The notes below the pieces were generated by a model that saw only the letters and a program-made list of their open reading frames with translations, ran no database searches and was not told the DNA's origin. A stretch of DNA of 64,000 nt, from contig CAMREV010000002.1 of NCBI GenBank assembly GCA_947041945.1, positions 1-64,000 on the forward strand. Direction: 5' to 3'. Source of the DNA: an uncultured Mycoplasmataceae bacterium. GTDB taxonomy: Bacteria; Bacillota_I; Bacilli_A; Mycoplasmatales; Mycoplasmoidaceae. Numbering within the stretch: position 1 is the stretch's first letter; the number at the start of each line of letters is the position of its first letter. The position numbers were made by a program, and so were the translations under genes. This document shows positions 46,816 to 57,032 of the stretch, piece by piece.

Positions 46816-47433
46816 ATGATTAACATCAAGTTATATAAAAATGGATTTGTAATAAATGGCCATGCTGAATATAATGATCATGGTAAAGATATTGTTTGTG
46901 CAGGTGTTTCGGCAATATCTCAAGGATTTATTAATAGTTTTAATAAAGATGAAATTAGTGTTTTGAATGTTTCTGAAGAAGGGGAAATTATCTTTACTTT
47001 AAAAAAAGAAATGAACCCAGACATCTTAAACATAATAAGCTCTCAATTAAAAACAATTGCAATTGCATATCCAAAAGAAATCAACATAGAAAGCTATAAT
47101 GATTTTTTGGAATTAGAAAGGAAATTAAAAATGAAAAATTTTAACAAAAACATAAATTTAAACTTACAACTTTTTGCTTCAAAAAAAGGTGTGGGTTCAA
47201 CTAAAAATGGTAGAGACTCTAATCCTAAAAATCTTGGAGCGAAACTTGGAGATGGTCAGTACACTAAATCAGGCCAAATAATTTATAGACAAAGAGGAAA
47301 TAAAATTTATCCTGGAACTAATGTTGGACAAGGTAAGGATCATACTTTATTTGCTAAAACAGAAGGTACAGTTAAATATTCTAGCTTTGGAGATAATAAG
47401 AAAAAAGTTAGTGTATTTCCTCTTGAAAAATAA
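46816..47433 (+). CDS. prp: Prp cysteine protease in frame with ribosomal protein L27
   Basis: The frame that starts at ATG 46816 encodes Prp (YsxB) for about 105 residues: [19 protein letters not shown] gives catalytic His16 and Cys28, 12 apart as in the family. No stop separates it from L27: the sequence runs [14 protein letters not shown] into [11 protein letters not shown]. The whole ORF is 205 codons. Prp removes the N-terminal extension of L27 in Firmicutes by cutting before ASKKG. L27 may be made from its own start at 47131, as part of the fusion, or both. ATG 46816 is 4 bp past the rplU stop. Confidence 0.85.
   Translation: MINIKLYKNGFVINGHAEYNDHGKDIVCAGVSAISQGFINSFNKDEISVLNVSEEGEIIFTLKKEMNPDILNIISSQLKTIAIAYPKEINIESYNDFLELERKLKMKNFNKNINLNLQLFASKKGVGSTKNGRDSNPKNLGAKLGDGQYTKSGQIIYRQRGNKIYPGTNVGQGKDHTLFAKTEGTVKYSSFGDNKKKVSVFPLEK
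47131..47433 (+). CDS. rpmA: 50S ribosomal protein L27 with Prp-cleavable N-terminus
   Basis: 100 residues if started at ATG 47131, which has AAAGGA (47117-47122) 8 nt upstream. The extension ends LNLQLF before [15 protein letters not shown], the site cut by Prp in Firmicutes; the exposed N-terminus then reaches the peptidyl-transferase centre. It is in the same frame as the Prp gene with no intervening stop, so a Prp-L27 polyprotein is also possible. C-terminal [11 protein letters not shown] is typical. Confidence 0.9.
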   Translation: MKNFNKNINLNLQLFASKKGVGSTKNGRDSNPKNLGAKLGDGQYTKSGQIIYRQRGNKIYPGTNVGQGKDHTLFAKTEGTVKYSSFGDNKKKVSVFPLEK

Positions 47434-47470
47434 ACTTTAAAAGTTATTTACATATAATAAAATATTTATG

Positions 47471-47520
47471 TATAATGATAATAATAAGTAAGCATATTAT
47501 GTGCTTGCTTATTATTTTTA
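47471..47520 (+). promoter_or_regulatory. nusA promoter -10 box followed by a 15-bp hairpin
   Basis: TATAAT (47471-47476) is followed after a few bases by a perfect 15-bp inverted repeat, AATAATAAGTAAGCA (47480-47494) with its complement at 47502-47516, and then ATTTTTA. It is either the terminator of the rplU operon or a leader hairpin/attenuator at the very 5' end of the nusA mRNA. The overlap of -10 and hairpin is unusual. Confidence 0.5.
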
Positions 47521-47544
47521 TAAACGGGAGAAATTAAAAAACCA

Positions 47545-49119
47545 ATGGTAACTAAGAAAAAATTTTTTGAATTGATAGAAGAGATTTCAAAAAGCAGAAA
47601 TGTATCAATCGAAGATGTTGAAAGGGACTTAACAATAGCTATTGAAAAAGCTTATTTAAAAGAAAATCCTGAAACAAATATTAAGGTTGTTATAAATAGC
47701 GCAAGCTCTAAATTTGATTTTGCAGAACTTAAAACTGTTGTTGAAGACAACAAGGAAGATATTGATGATGATATTGAAATCACTTTATCAGAAGCAAAAG
47801 AAATTAAGAGTTCAGCTAAACTAAATGATGTTATTGAAAACAAACTAGATATATCAAAATTTGATAGAATGATTGCTTTGCATATAAAACAAGTTTTTTC
47901 TCAAAAACTAAATGAAGGTTCAAACAACAAAATTTATGATGAATGAGTTGATAAAATAGGAATGAACATTAGAGCTGAAGTTGAAACAAGAAAACAAAAC
48001 TCAGTTGAAGTTAACTTAAACGATACAGTTGGTGTTGTTTTAAGAAAAGAACAAATTCCAGGAGAAGAACTTGAACCAGGCTCTAAATATATTTTCTATA
48101 TTAAAAATGTTCAGCAACAAACAAAAGGTTGACCTATAATTCTTTCAAGAGCTGATGCTGGATTAGTTGAAAATTTACTAAGAAATGAAATTAGTGAAAT
48201 TGAAGAAGGAAAAATTGAAATAAAAGCTATTGCAAGAATTCCTGGTATGAAAACAAAAGTTGCTGTTAAATCTCATGATCCAAACATTGATCCTGTTGGT
48301 ACATGTGTTGGACCTGGTGGTTTTAGAGTAAAAGAAATTATGCACAATCTTAATGGAGAACACATCGATATAATTTTATGAGATGATGATCCTAAACAAT
48401 TCTTAGTTAATGCATGTTCTCCTGAAAAAATTTATGGTCTTGAAATAACTGATGATGAAGATTCAACAGATGGAAGACACAAGTTTGTAACAATAATAGT
48501 AGAAGATGAAGTTTTACCAAAAGTAATTGGTAGAAAAGGTATGAATATAAAGTTAATATCTAAACTTACTAATTGAAGTATTGATATTCAGACATTATCA
48601 ATTGCAAAAGAAGATCAAATTGAATACGAAGATGTTTCACACTTAACTCCCACAAGACATAATAGAAATAATAACAGTAACTGACAAAGAACTGTTAGAA
48701 ACTTCGATGATAAAAATAATGCAAACAAAAAAGGAAAATCTTTTGGTAAAAAAGATGGAGAATATGGAAACGATTTCTCATTCCTTAATACACATTCAGA
48801 TAAATGATCTGGTTCTAAAAAGTCTGATCCACATAACAGTTTATCTATTACGGACGATGACATTGATGAAATATTAAATTTCTCTGGTGCTCCACAAAAA
48901 ACAAAAAATGTTAGTATTGAACTAAATGAAGATGACTTATTTGATAACAATAAAAAATCTTTTGATAATTCAAACTATAAAAAGGCAAAACCTAAAAAAA
49001 CTAAAAAAGATGAAGATAATCTTTTTGATGAATTTGATGATATTACAGAAGAAGATCTAAACAATGATAATTCAGCTGAAAATATCAACTTAGACATCTT
49101 AGAGTTTGACGAAGAATAA
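47545..49119 (+). CDS. nusA: Transcription termination/antitermination factor NusA
   Basis: 524 residues. N-terminal RNA polymerase-binding domain, S1 domain (about 145-210), then KH domains with DPVGTCVGPGGFRVKEI and VIGRKGMNIKLISKL. The final ~150 residues are an Asn/Lys/Asp-rich extension ending in acidic repeats, longer than B. subtilis NusA. The ylxR and ylxQ genes usually between nusA and infB are missing; infB follows at 25 bp. Confidence 0.95.
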
Positions 49120-49144
49120 GTAAAATAAAAAAGGAGGTAAAAGT

Positions 49145-50986
49145 ATGGCTAAAAAAGTTAAAACAAATAAAGTTAATAAAAAGCAAGACTCAAGAGTAAA
49201 CATTAATATTAAGGAAACTCTTAAACAAGTTGATTCTGGAATAAACAATGATGGAATTTTTATTTTTGCTTCACTTTTAACTCCTGAAAATTTTGCAAAA
49301 AAACTTGGCAAACAAACACAAGAAATTATTAAGTTCTTTTTCATGAAGGGAAAAATCATTAATGTTAATGCAGAATTAACAGCTGATCAAATGGGTGAAT
49401 TTTGTTTAGAATCAGGATTTGACTTTAAATGAGAAGAACAAGTTAATGAAGAAAACTTCTTAGAAGAAGTAATTGCTAAATCAAATTTAACTAATGATGA
49501 AGCAAGACCTCCAATTATTACAATAATGGGACATGTTGATCATGGTAAAACTACTTTATTAGATAAAATTAGAGATGGTATAGTTGCTAAAGGCGAAGTT
49601 GGTGGAATCACACAAAGAATTGGTGCTTACACTACTAAGTTTAATAACAAGTCACTAACATTCTTAGATACTCCAGGTCATGAGGCTTTTTCTCAAATGA
49701 GATCAAGAGGTGCTGATCTTACAGATATAGTTGTTTTAGTAGTTGCAGCTGATGATGGTGTTAAACCACAAACAATTGAATCAATTGATCATGCAAAAGC
49801 AGCTAACTCTCCTATTATTGTTTTTATTAACAAAATGGATAAACCAGGAGTTAATACTGATAGAGTTATTTCAGAATTATCTGATCATGGATTAGTATCT
49901 GAAGAATGAGGTGGAGAAACAATCTTTATTAAAGGTTCAGCAATGACTGGACAAAATATTGATGAACTATTAAATTCAATTTTACTAATGTCTGAAATTC
50001 TAGAACTAAAATGTTCTAAAAAATCTTTAGCTAATGGTGTTGTTTTAGAATCTCATATTGATAAAGGGTTAGGACCTGTATCAAGTATTTTAGTAAGAAA
50101 TGGAACTTTAATGCTTGGTGATTTCATTGTAGCTGGAAGTTGTTATGGAAAAATTAAAAAAATGACTAACTACAAAGGTGAGGAAATCGCTTTAGCTTAT
50201 CCTTCAACACCTGTCTCTATTTCTGGTTTAAATGGTGTTACAAGTGCTGGTGATAAATTTATAATTACTAAAGATGAAAAAGACTCAAAAACATTATTGG
50301 ATAAAAGAGTTCAAAAAGGTAAGAACCTACTTAACACTTTCTTAACTGAAGAAGATAAAGATAAAAAGATATTAAAAATTGTTTTAAAATCTGAAATTGA
50401 TGGTTCTTTACAAGCTATTAGAAATTTACTTGAAAAGATTGATGTTGAAGGAGCTAAGTTAGTAATCATTAGATCTGCTGTTGGACCAATAACAGAGTCG
50501 GATGTTTCATTAGCTAAAGCATCAAAAGCAATCATTTATGGTTTTAATCTAGAACCATCAAATCAAGTAAGTGATTTTGCTAAATCAGAAGATGTGTTTA
50601 TTAAAACTCACAATATTATTTTTCATTTAAAAGAAGAGATTGAAGAAATGCTTCATGGTAGATTAGATCCAATATATGAAGAAGTTGTTACAGGTAAAGC
50701 TGAAGTAAGACAATTATGACAACACTCTGCTGTTGGTACAATAGCAGGTTGTAGAGTGATAGAAGGTACAATTGCAAGATCAAGTTTTGCAAGAGTATAT
50801 AGAGCTGGAGAAGTTATTCTTGAAAAAGCAAAATTGACTTCTTTAAAAAATGGAAAAGAATCAATAAATGAGATTTCAAATGGTAAAGATTGTGGTTTAA
50901 CAATTGATAATTTTAATGATATAATAGAAGGTGATATTATCGAAATTTACAAATTAGTAAGAAAAAATAATATAGGAAAAAAATAA
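49145..50986 (+). CDS. infB: Translation initiation factor IF-2
   Basis: 613 residues. The N-terminal extension is short. G1 [10 protein letters not shown]2 [11 protein letters not shown]3 DTPGHEAF, G4 NKMD and SAM, followed by domains II, III and IV with [13 protein letters not shown]. Delivers fMet-tRNA to the 30S subunit. The RBS AAAGGAGGT is the strongest in the window. Followed 1 bp later by rbfA. Confidence 0.97.
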
Positions 50987-50987
50987 T

Positions 50988-51338
50988 ATGCAATCAGCTA
51001 AGTCTATTAGAATTGAAAGATATGAATCAAACATATTAGAGCATCTTTGTAATTTTTTGAATAAAGAAATTTATAACAAAGTTTTAAAAAAATCTTCTTT
51101 TACATATTGTAGATTATCTAGAGATTTTTCTATGTTAAAGGTTTATGTTGATTCTATTAATCGTGAAGAATTAGATAAGATTGTTTTAAATTTAAATAAA
51201 TTCAAAGGAACTTTTAGAACTGAAATTGCTAAAAACTTTGATTTTAGAAAAGCTCCAACAATTGAATTCTTAAGAGATACATCAATTGATAGAGCAGATG
51301 AAATAGAAGATATTTTAAGTGAATTAAAAGGTAGTTAA
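50988..51338 (+). CDS. rbfA: 30S ribosome-binding factor A
   Basis: 116 residues. KH-like fold with SAKSIRIERYESNILEHL at the start and APTIEFLRDTSIDRADEIEDIL at the end, as in RbfA. Helps 16S maturation of helix 1. In the nusA-infB-rbfA operon. truB, which normally follows, is not here; only a degenerate TruB-like domain exists at 31055. Confidence 0.93.
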   Translation: MQSAKSIRIERYESNILEHLCNFLNKEIYNKVLKKSSFTYCRLSRDFSMLKVYVDSINREELDKIVLNLNKFKGTFRTEIAKNFDFRKAPTIEFLRDTSIDRADEIEDILSELKGS

Positions 51339-51339
51339 A

Positions 51340-52086
51340 ATGAGTATAAAAAAAGAAAATAAAAATTCAAAACCTATTGAACTAGTTGTTACTAGTAAAA
51401 ATAGTAAAGATTCAAAACCAGAAGAAGTAAAACAAGATGTTACTACTATTTTAAAAGACTCAAATTCAAAAAAAGAAGATAAAGTAGAAATTGATAAATC
51501 TAATAATGATTCTTCTAAAGGATCTAATGATCTTTTCTTTGAGAAATTTAATAAATCCAAAAAAGATTTTAAAAAAGATAACAAAGAAAAGCAACAATTA
51601 GCTAAGAAACAAATTATTTCTCAAGCAAGAATAAGTGGTTTATCAAAAAGATTAGAAGATAATTCATTTACAATGAAAATTTATTCATTCTTACTAATCA
51701 CAATGTTTATAACAATTGGTTTTGCAATCGCTATATTTGTAGTTTTACTACCATATTCAAATCCAGGTGTTTATGATTCATCAAATGTTAATGACATTTG
51801 ACAAAGAGTTAACTATATTGAGTATCCCAACTTTGCTATAACTTCTGTTGTTTTATCAGGAATTACATTTATTTTACTTCCTGCTCCTTATTTATACCTA
51901 CTTGCAACATGATTTGTTGGTATTAATCAAGTTACAAGAAGTAAGGCATTCATTCTTATTAATATAACTCTTTCATTCTTAGCTATTATTATGTTTATTA
52001 TCATATTAATCCTAAGTACAGTGATATTTGTAGGTGTTTCTGCTCCAATAATTCAATTTCCAGCAGACCCTTTACCAACTCCATAG
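51340..52086 (+). CDS. Membrane protein with long hydrophilic N-terminus
   Basis: 248 residues. Residues 1-100 are Lys/Ser/Asp/Asn-rich and probably disordered and cytoplasmic. Three hydrophobic helices follow at about 108-135, 165-190 and 200-230. No family recognised. ATG is 1 bp after the rbfA stop, so the gene is co-transcribed with nusA-infB-rbfA. A strong terminator follows. Confidence 0.7.
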
Positions 52087-52099
52087 TATAAAACCATTC

Positions 52100-52140
52100 A
52101 AAACAAAAAAACAAGCCTTAAAACGCTTGTTTTTTTGTTT
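52100..52140 (+). terminator. Terminator of the nusA-infB-rbfA operon
   Basis: Perfect 15-bp stem (52102-52116 with 52125-52139), loop CTTAAAAC, T-rich 3' arm. Confidence 0.85.
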
Positions 52141-52487
52141 AATTAAAAAATATTTTTTTGTTATTAAATTACCCACAATTTATGTGGGAAACTAAAAAAC
52201 CCCTTATATTTTATAATTTTTTTCCAATTTTATTAGAATTAAATTGTGGGAAAAATCATTGTTATACAAATTTATAAAGATTTATTTTGAAATTTTTTTT
52301 ATTTTTCAATTTTATAGTTTTAAGATAATATTGTTGTTTGATTCAGGTTGCAAAAACCTTGGATTTTAAATTAATTCAATTATTTTGAACCTTTAACCTT
52401 ATTGTGCTAACAATATTAATTAAAGTAATTTTTATATAAAAAAATTATAATCATTATTTTATTTTTTGTTATTAGATAGGGGGATTT
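52141..52487 (+). promoter_or_regulatory. Long leader/regulatory region upstream of dnaB
   Basis: No ORF. Three CCCACA/TGTGGG elements (52172-52187 as a hairpin, and AATTGTGGGA near 52243-52253). A perfect 10-bp inverted repeat at 52326-52335/52409-52418 encloses two small hairpins (AGGTT/AACCT near 52345-52359 and TTCAA/TTGAA near 52375-52389), giving a possible multi-branched RNA fold. TATAAT-like box near 52445. Could be an operator region, a structured 5' leader or both. Confidence 0.4.
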
Positions 52488-53663
52488 ATGTCAACAATTA
52501 TTAAGCATAGTTATTTTTACAAGATTCAACCTGAATTTTTACCAAATCTGTTTAATATAAATACACTTTATAAACCCATTTTGGGTAATGAGGCTTATTT
52601 GCTACTCCTTGAGATGTTAAATGAGTCTAAATATAAAGTATTTAACTCAGATGGTAAAAGATCATTGTTTGATTTGTGAAAGAAAATGAATTTTTCATTT
52701 GAGTCATTTGAAGAAAACAGAAAAATTTTAGAATCTGTTGGTTTATTAAGCACTTATATTGTCAATAATGATGAAAAAGAAACAAAGTATTACTTTTGTT
52801 TTAATCATCCATTAGATTACAATTCTTTTATGTCAAACAACAAGCTAAAAAAGCTGTTAAGTTTGAAATTGCCTTCACACAAATTTGATGAATTAGAGTT
52901 TATTTTTAATTCAACACAATTACCAATTAATGCTAAAAATATTTCAGCTAATATTGATGATATTTTTTCTTTAATAGTTGCAGATGAATATGAATTTAAT
53001 TTTGATGAATTATATTCAAGCTTATCTTCACTAACATCAAAAGTTATTGTTTTTTCTAATGAGACAAAAAACATTATTAACTCTTTTTATAAAAACTTTT
53101 CTCTATCTCTAAAAGAGATAGAACTATGTTGTTTAAATTCAATTGTAAATATTGAAAATACTTACAGAATTGATGAAGCAGTTTTGGAAGAAAAAATTAC
53201 TACTTTTTTCAATAATAAAACAAATTTAAATTATCATGAAATTTTAAAATTAAATAGAAATATGGAAATGTTTTCTAAAAGAATTGATTCTTCAGAATTA
53301 CAAAGAATATTTTTAGACTATAAAAATATTTCACCAGAACAATATTTATCTAGTATCAATAGACAACAGTTAGATATTAATGAAATTTCTTTTTTAAAAA
53401 CAATGAAAAGAGACTATCATTTACCGAATTCAAGTATTAATATTTTAGTTGATTTTTCATTAAGAAAAACTAATGGAACAATGAATTTAAAATATATTAA
53501 AAAGGTTGCTAGATCTATATCTGTTTCTAATTTAGATAGTGTTGAAGATATATATGAATATCTATATAATGCAAACAATAAAGTATATTCATCTAATAAG
53601 ATTAAAAGTAGTAAAATTGAAGAAAACACTAACGATTTAGTATATGTTGATGTTGTTTTTTAG
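52488..53663 (+). CDS. dnaB: Replication initiation/membrane attachment protein DnaB-like
   Basis: 391 residues. Helical, with a winged-helix-like N-terminus (LYKPILGNEAYLLLLEML) and a C-terminal DnaB/DnaD-type segment (YLSSINRQQLDINEISFLKTMKRDYHLP). This is the mollicute relative of B. subtilis DnaB, not the helicase. With DnaI it loads the replicative helicase. The call rests largely on pairing with dnaI 9 bp downstream. GGGGG just before ATG acts as RBS. Confidence 0.8.
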
Positions 53664-53672
53664 GAGAAAAAT

Positions 53673-54635
53673 ATGAATTCATCAAATAATTTAATCTTAA
53701 ATAAACATAAGAAAAACAAGGAAGCTAATTCACAAAAAAGTGACTTGATAATTTTAACTATAAAAAAAATTAAAGACCATCCGCTTTTTAAAGAACTTGA
53801 TTTAAAAAGTAAAGAAATTGAAAAGAATATTGTTTTCTTAAATGAAATAATTGAGGAAAACAGTTTGTGTATTTCAAAGGGTTCTAGAAGTTGTTTTTCA
53901 GATTTAAAACATCACTTACATGTATCAAGAGACAATAAAAATGATTTGTATTTTTTCATTGACTCATGTGATAAATTTAGAAAAAGTTCAGCCAAGACAA
54001 ACAGCAGAAATTTTTTATACAATTATTATAAAAATACAGAAATATCTAAAGTAACTTTCTCTGGAGATCACTTTAAAAAAATTGAAAAATCTGGTCAAGA
54101 TATAATTAATAAATATTTCAAAATGATTGAGGAAGAATCATTTGATGGAATGTATATTTATGGTGATCTTGGAGTAGGAAAAACACACTTACTTTTTGCT
54201 ATTGCAAATAATTTAGCTAATGAGCAAAACATGACTGTTGCATTTGTTTTTCTACCTGAGTATATTAATATAGTTAAAAAAGGATTTAGTTCTGATTCAT
54301 GACAAAGAGCATATGCGGATGATCTTATGGATTCTTTTAAAGAAGCAGATGCTTTATTTATTGATGATATTGGAACAGAATTTTCATCAGAGTGATTTTA
54401 TATAGAATATTTATTTAATATTCTTAACTATAGAATGAATAAGAAAAAAGTAACATTCTTTAGTTCTAATTTATCACTTGATGAACTAGAAGATAGTTTC
54501 TATTCAAAATTTAAAGAGGCAAATTCTAAAAAATCAGTTTTAAGATTAATGGATAGAATTAGAGCTTCTGTAAGTAATGAAAACTTATTATTTAGGGGCA
54601 TTAACCATAGATATGTTAAAAAAAATAGCAATTAA
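53673..54635 (+). CDS. dnaI: Primosomal helicase loader DnaI
   Basis: 320 residues. AAA+ domain in the C-terminal half with GDLGVGKTHLLFAIA as Walker A and DALFIDDIGTEF as Walker B, sensor-like TFFSSNLS and the RLMDRIRA segment near the end. The N-terminal helicase-interacting region contains Cys and His (CISKGSRSCF, KHHLH) that could bind zinc. Coupled to dnaB. Confidence 0.92.
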
Positions 54636-54639
54636 GATA

Positions 54640-54825
54640 CTAACGCATCTTTCTTGCTAATTTTTTTAATTTTTTTGCTGCTGCTTTTTCTTTTTCTTTT
54701 TGTCTAAGTCCTGGTCTTAAATAAAATTCATGTCTTTTTGAATTTTTTCTTGTCTCAGAAGTTATTCTTTTAAAGTTTCTTAAAGCTTGCTCAACATCTC
54801 CGTTTCTTACTTCGATCTTTGGCAT
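54640..54825 (-). CDS. rpsU: 30S ribosomal protein S21
   Basis: 61 residues. MPKIEVRNGDVEQALRNFKR and RKNSKRHEFYLRPG are the family sequence. ATG 54825 is chosen because it begins the conserved N-terminus; GGTGA lies 8 nt upstream. A GTG four codons upstream would be atypical. Convergent with dnaI with a 4-bp gap. Confidence 0.95.
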   Translation of the reverse strand: MPKIEVRNGDVEQALRNFKRITSETRKNSKRHEFYLRPGLRQKEKEKAAAKKLKKLARKMR

Positions 54826-54913
54826 AAACAAAATCACCCGACTTCCTTATTCAAAATATATTATATAATAAAAACATTAATAATAAATTAATTAATATAA
54901 AAAAGGAATTAAT

Positions 54914-55159
54914 ATGAGTTACTACAAAAAACCAGTTTATCAAATAACTGATCATGTTTTAAAAAGATTCCAAGAAAGACACCCAGAAAAATTAACTTCA
55001 AGCGAAGCTAAAAGCACACTTTTAAACATGCTAGACAATACATATGAAGGTGAGATAGATGAAAATGGTGATCGTAAACTAATTTCATTTGATTGTTCAT
55101 CAACATATTTTATTGTTACAAAAGATAATGTTTTAAAAACATTTATCAAAAAGAAATAA
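54914..55159 (+). CDS. Small conserved-looking protein of unknown function
   Basis: 81 residues. Starts after AAGGA. ITDHVLKRFQERHPE has the His-x3-Arg-x3-Arg helix pattern seen in DUF4258-like and some RelE-like small proteins, followed by beta strands (KLISFDCSS, YFIVTKDNVLKTF). No partner antitoxin is adjacent. The toxin-like reading is weak; a stand-alone housekeeping small protein is as likely. Confidence 0.6.
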   Translation: MSYYKKPVYQITDHVLKRFQERHPEKLTSSEAKSTLLNMLDNTYEGEIDENGDRKLISFDCSSTYFIVTKDNVLKTFIKKK

Positions 55160-55207
55160 AAACATTATTTTTAATATATAATATATTTAATTTTTAATGA
55201 GATTCAC

Positions 55208-56218
55208 ATGGCAGAAAAAAAAATTAATAAACAAAAAGCTGACGCTACTTGTCAACCAGTTCAAAAGAAACTATCTGTAGAAGAAGAATTTCTTAAAATA
55301 AAAAATGAAAAATCTAATTACAAAAACTTACATCTTAAGTTTGCTTTGGAAAAAGTTAATTATAATTTTGTAAAGAAATTAATCCTAAGTATGATGGGCG
55401 GTATCTTTGCAGGACTTGGTTATATTGCATACAACTTATTAAACGGTGGATCATATAATGAACTTGGAGAATTTGTAAAAAACTTTGGTCATGACGGATT
55501 CTTCTATGGTGCTTTATTATTCCCAATGGGTATAATGATGTGTATATTCTTAGGTGGAAATTTATTCACCTCTAATGTCCTTGTTATTATGGGTGTCTAT
55601 GCAAAGAAAATTAAGTTTAGGATCTTTGCACATGACTTGTTTGTTACATTAATCGGAAATATTTTGGGTGGTATATTAATATCATTATTAGCATTTGGTT
55701 CTAGTATATATTGAAACTTTGATCAAGCCAATGGTTTTCAAATAAATGATATAGGAACTGGTGTTATGTATTTAGCTAATAAAAAAGTATCAACTGAATG
55801 ATGAACAAATATATTATCAGGAATTCTTTGTAATATGATTGTTGCTGGTTCTATTTATGCTTATGTAAAAGTTAATAATAGAGCTTTAGGTTCAATGTTA
55901 GTCTATTTATTTATTGTTGTTTTTGCAATTTGTGGTTTCCAACACGTTGTAGCAAATACATTTGTGTTTACACAAGCGTCATTGATTCATATTATTGCAC
56001 CTCCAGATATTCAACCAATTTTTGGAAGACTTGAAATGGGAGAGTCTGTATACATTAATATGCTTCCTACATTAATAGGTAATGTTATTGGTGGTGTATT
56101 CATATCATCGATTTACATGTATCTAGAAAGTGATAAAATTAAAAAAGGTTCTAAAATAGATGTAAACATAATTGTTCCAAATGAAGATGGAGCTCCTAAG
56201 ATGGACCACACTCTTTAG
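55208..56218 (+). CDS. Formate/nitrite-family (FNT) channel
   Basis: 336 residues. About 55 hydrophilic residues precede six transmembrane helices. FNT signatures GGNLFTSNVLV and GFQHVVANTF are present; the His in the second is the central conserved residue of FocA/NirC channels. Probably exports or imports formate or lactate, matching acid-producing pyruvate metabolism encoded by the pdh operon. Three TGA Trp codons. Ends in its own terminator. Confidence 0.93.
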
Positions 56219-56224
56219 TGAAAA

Positions 56225-56257
56225 TAAAAAAAATGTAACAATGTTACATTTTTTTAA
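56225..56257 (+). terminator. Terminator of the FNT channel gene
   Basis: AAAAAATGTAAC/GTTACATTTTTT with a three-base loop and T-run. Confidence 0.8.
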
Positions 56258-56271
56258 ACAATTATATTTAA

Positions 56272-56469
56272 TTATTTAATAGCGTTTTTTTTGCTATTAA
56301 AGTTTTCAAATAAGTTTTTTCAATTTCTAACTGCTCATATTGTTATAGGAGCAAAAGCGATTGGTAATAAGTAAAGTGCTCAGTTACAAAACATATTACC
56401 TACTATTGTTAAAATAATAAATAAAATCCCGAAAGAAATTGCTAATATTAAACTTTTTTTATTTTTCAT
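56272..56469 (-). CDS. Small two-helix membrane protein
   Basis: 65 residues, too short for most ORF cut-offs and containing three TGA Trp codons. Two hydrophobic segments (about 6-25 and 30-48) and a basic C-terminus. AAGGA lies just upstream of ATG 56469. It begins 4 bp after the stop of the 145-aa gene, so the two form an operon. No family recognised. Confidence 0.6.
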
Positions 56470-56473
56470 ATAA

Positions 56474-56911
56474 TTATCCTTTTAATTCTTTTAATATACT
56501 TTGGCTTTTTTTATCTAGCACCTGTCTAATAGATTCGTGGCTATGATTTTCAGATTCCATTTCTTTTCTGAAAAAGAAAATTGATAAGAGCTGTAAATAA
56601 TCAATAAAAGCATTTTCATCATTTTTGAACATTTCAGCAAGCTCTTTTTCATCTTGAGTTCTTAGTTTTCCTAAAAGCGGTCCAAAATGTGCTTGTTGAT
56701 ATTTTCTTATCTCATCAACTCTAGCATTATCAACTAATGTATCAAGCGCTTTTTGAATTTTTTCGTAATGATCTTTATCTAATTTGTTAATATGTTCATT
56801 ATCTAACAATGTTTTTTCTAAAAAATCAATTCTAGAATCATTTGTTGGAATAACTTCAATAAACAAATCTCTGCATAATATTATACTATTATCAAATTTA
56901 GTCTTATTCAT
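56474..56911 (-). CDS. Unknown helical protein
   Basis: 145 residues, soluble, mostly alpha-helical and charged (EKIQKALDTLVDNARVDEIRK). No motif recognised. GGAGA RBS before ATG. Its leader carries a 9-bp inverted repeat at 56923-56949 between the -10 box and the RBS. First gene of a two-gene operon with the small membrane protein. Confidence 0.65.
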   Translation of the reverse strand: MNKTKFDNSIILCRDLFIEVIPTNDSRIDFLEKTLLDNEHINKLDKDHYEKIQKALDTLVDNARVDEIRKYQQAHFGPLLGKLRTQDEKELAEMFKNDENAFIDYLQLLSIFFFRKEMESENHSHESIRQVLDKKSQSILKELKG

Positions 56912-56922
56912 ATTTTCTCCAA

Positions 56923-56961
56923 CCTATGTATATTTTTAAAATACATAGGAAAGTTATTATA
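56923..56961 (-). promoter_or_regulatory. Promoter with 9-bp palindrome in the 5' leader
   Basis: On the minus strand TATAAT (56956-56961) is followed by CCTATGTAT (56941-56949 complement) and its inverse at 56923-56931, spaced by 9 bp, then GGAGA and ATG. Either an operator for a dimeric repressor or an mRNA hairpin close to the RBS. Confidence 0.4.
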
Positions 56962-57032
56962 CAATAAAATCAAATTAATAATTATTTTTTTAAAATAATT
57001 GCTTTTCATATTATTATTAATAATAGGTATTA

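Noticed and set aside
54914-55159. Toxin of a toxin-antitoxin pair
   Set aside because: The His/Arg helix pattern is suggestive, but no antitoxin gene is adjacent and the neighbours are housekeeping genes.
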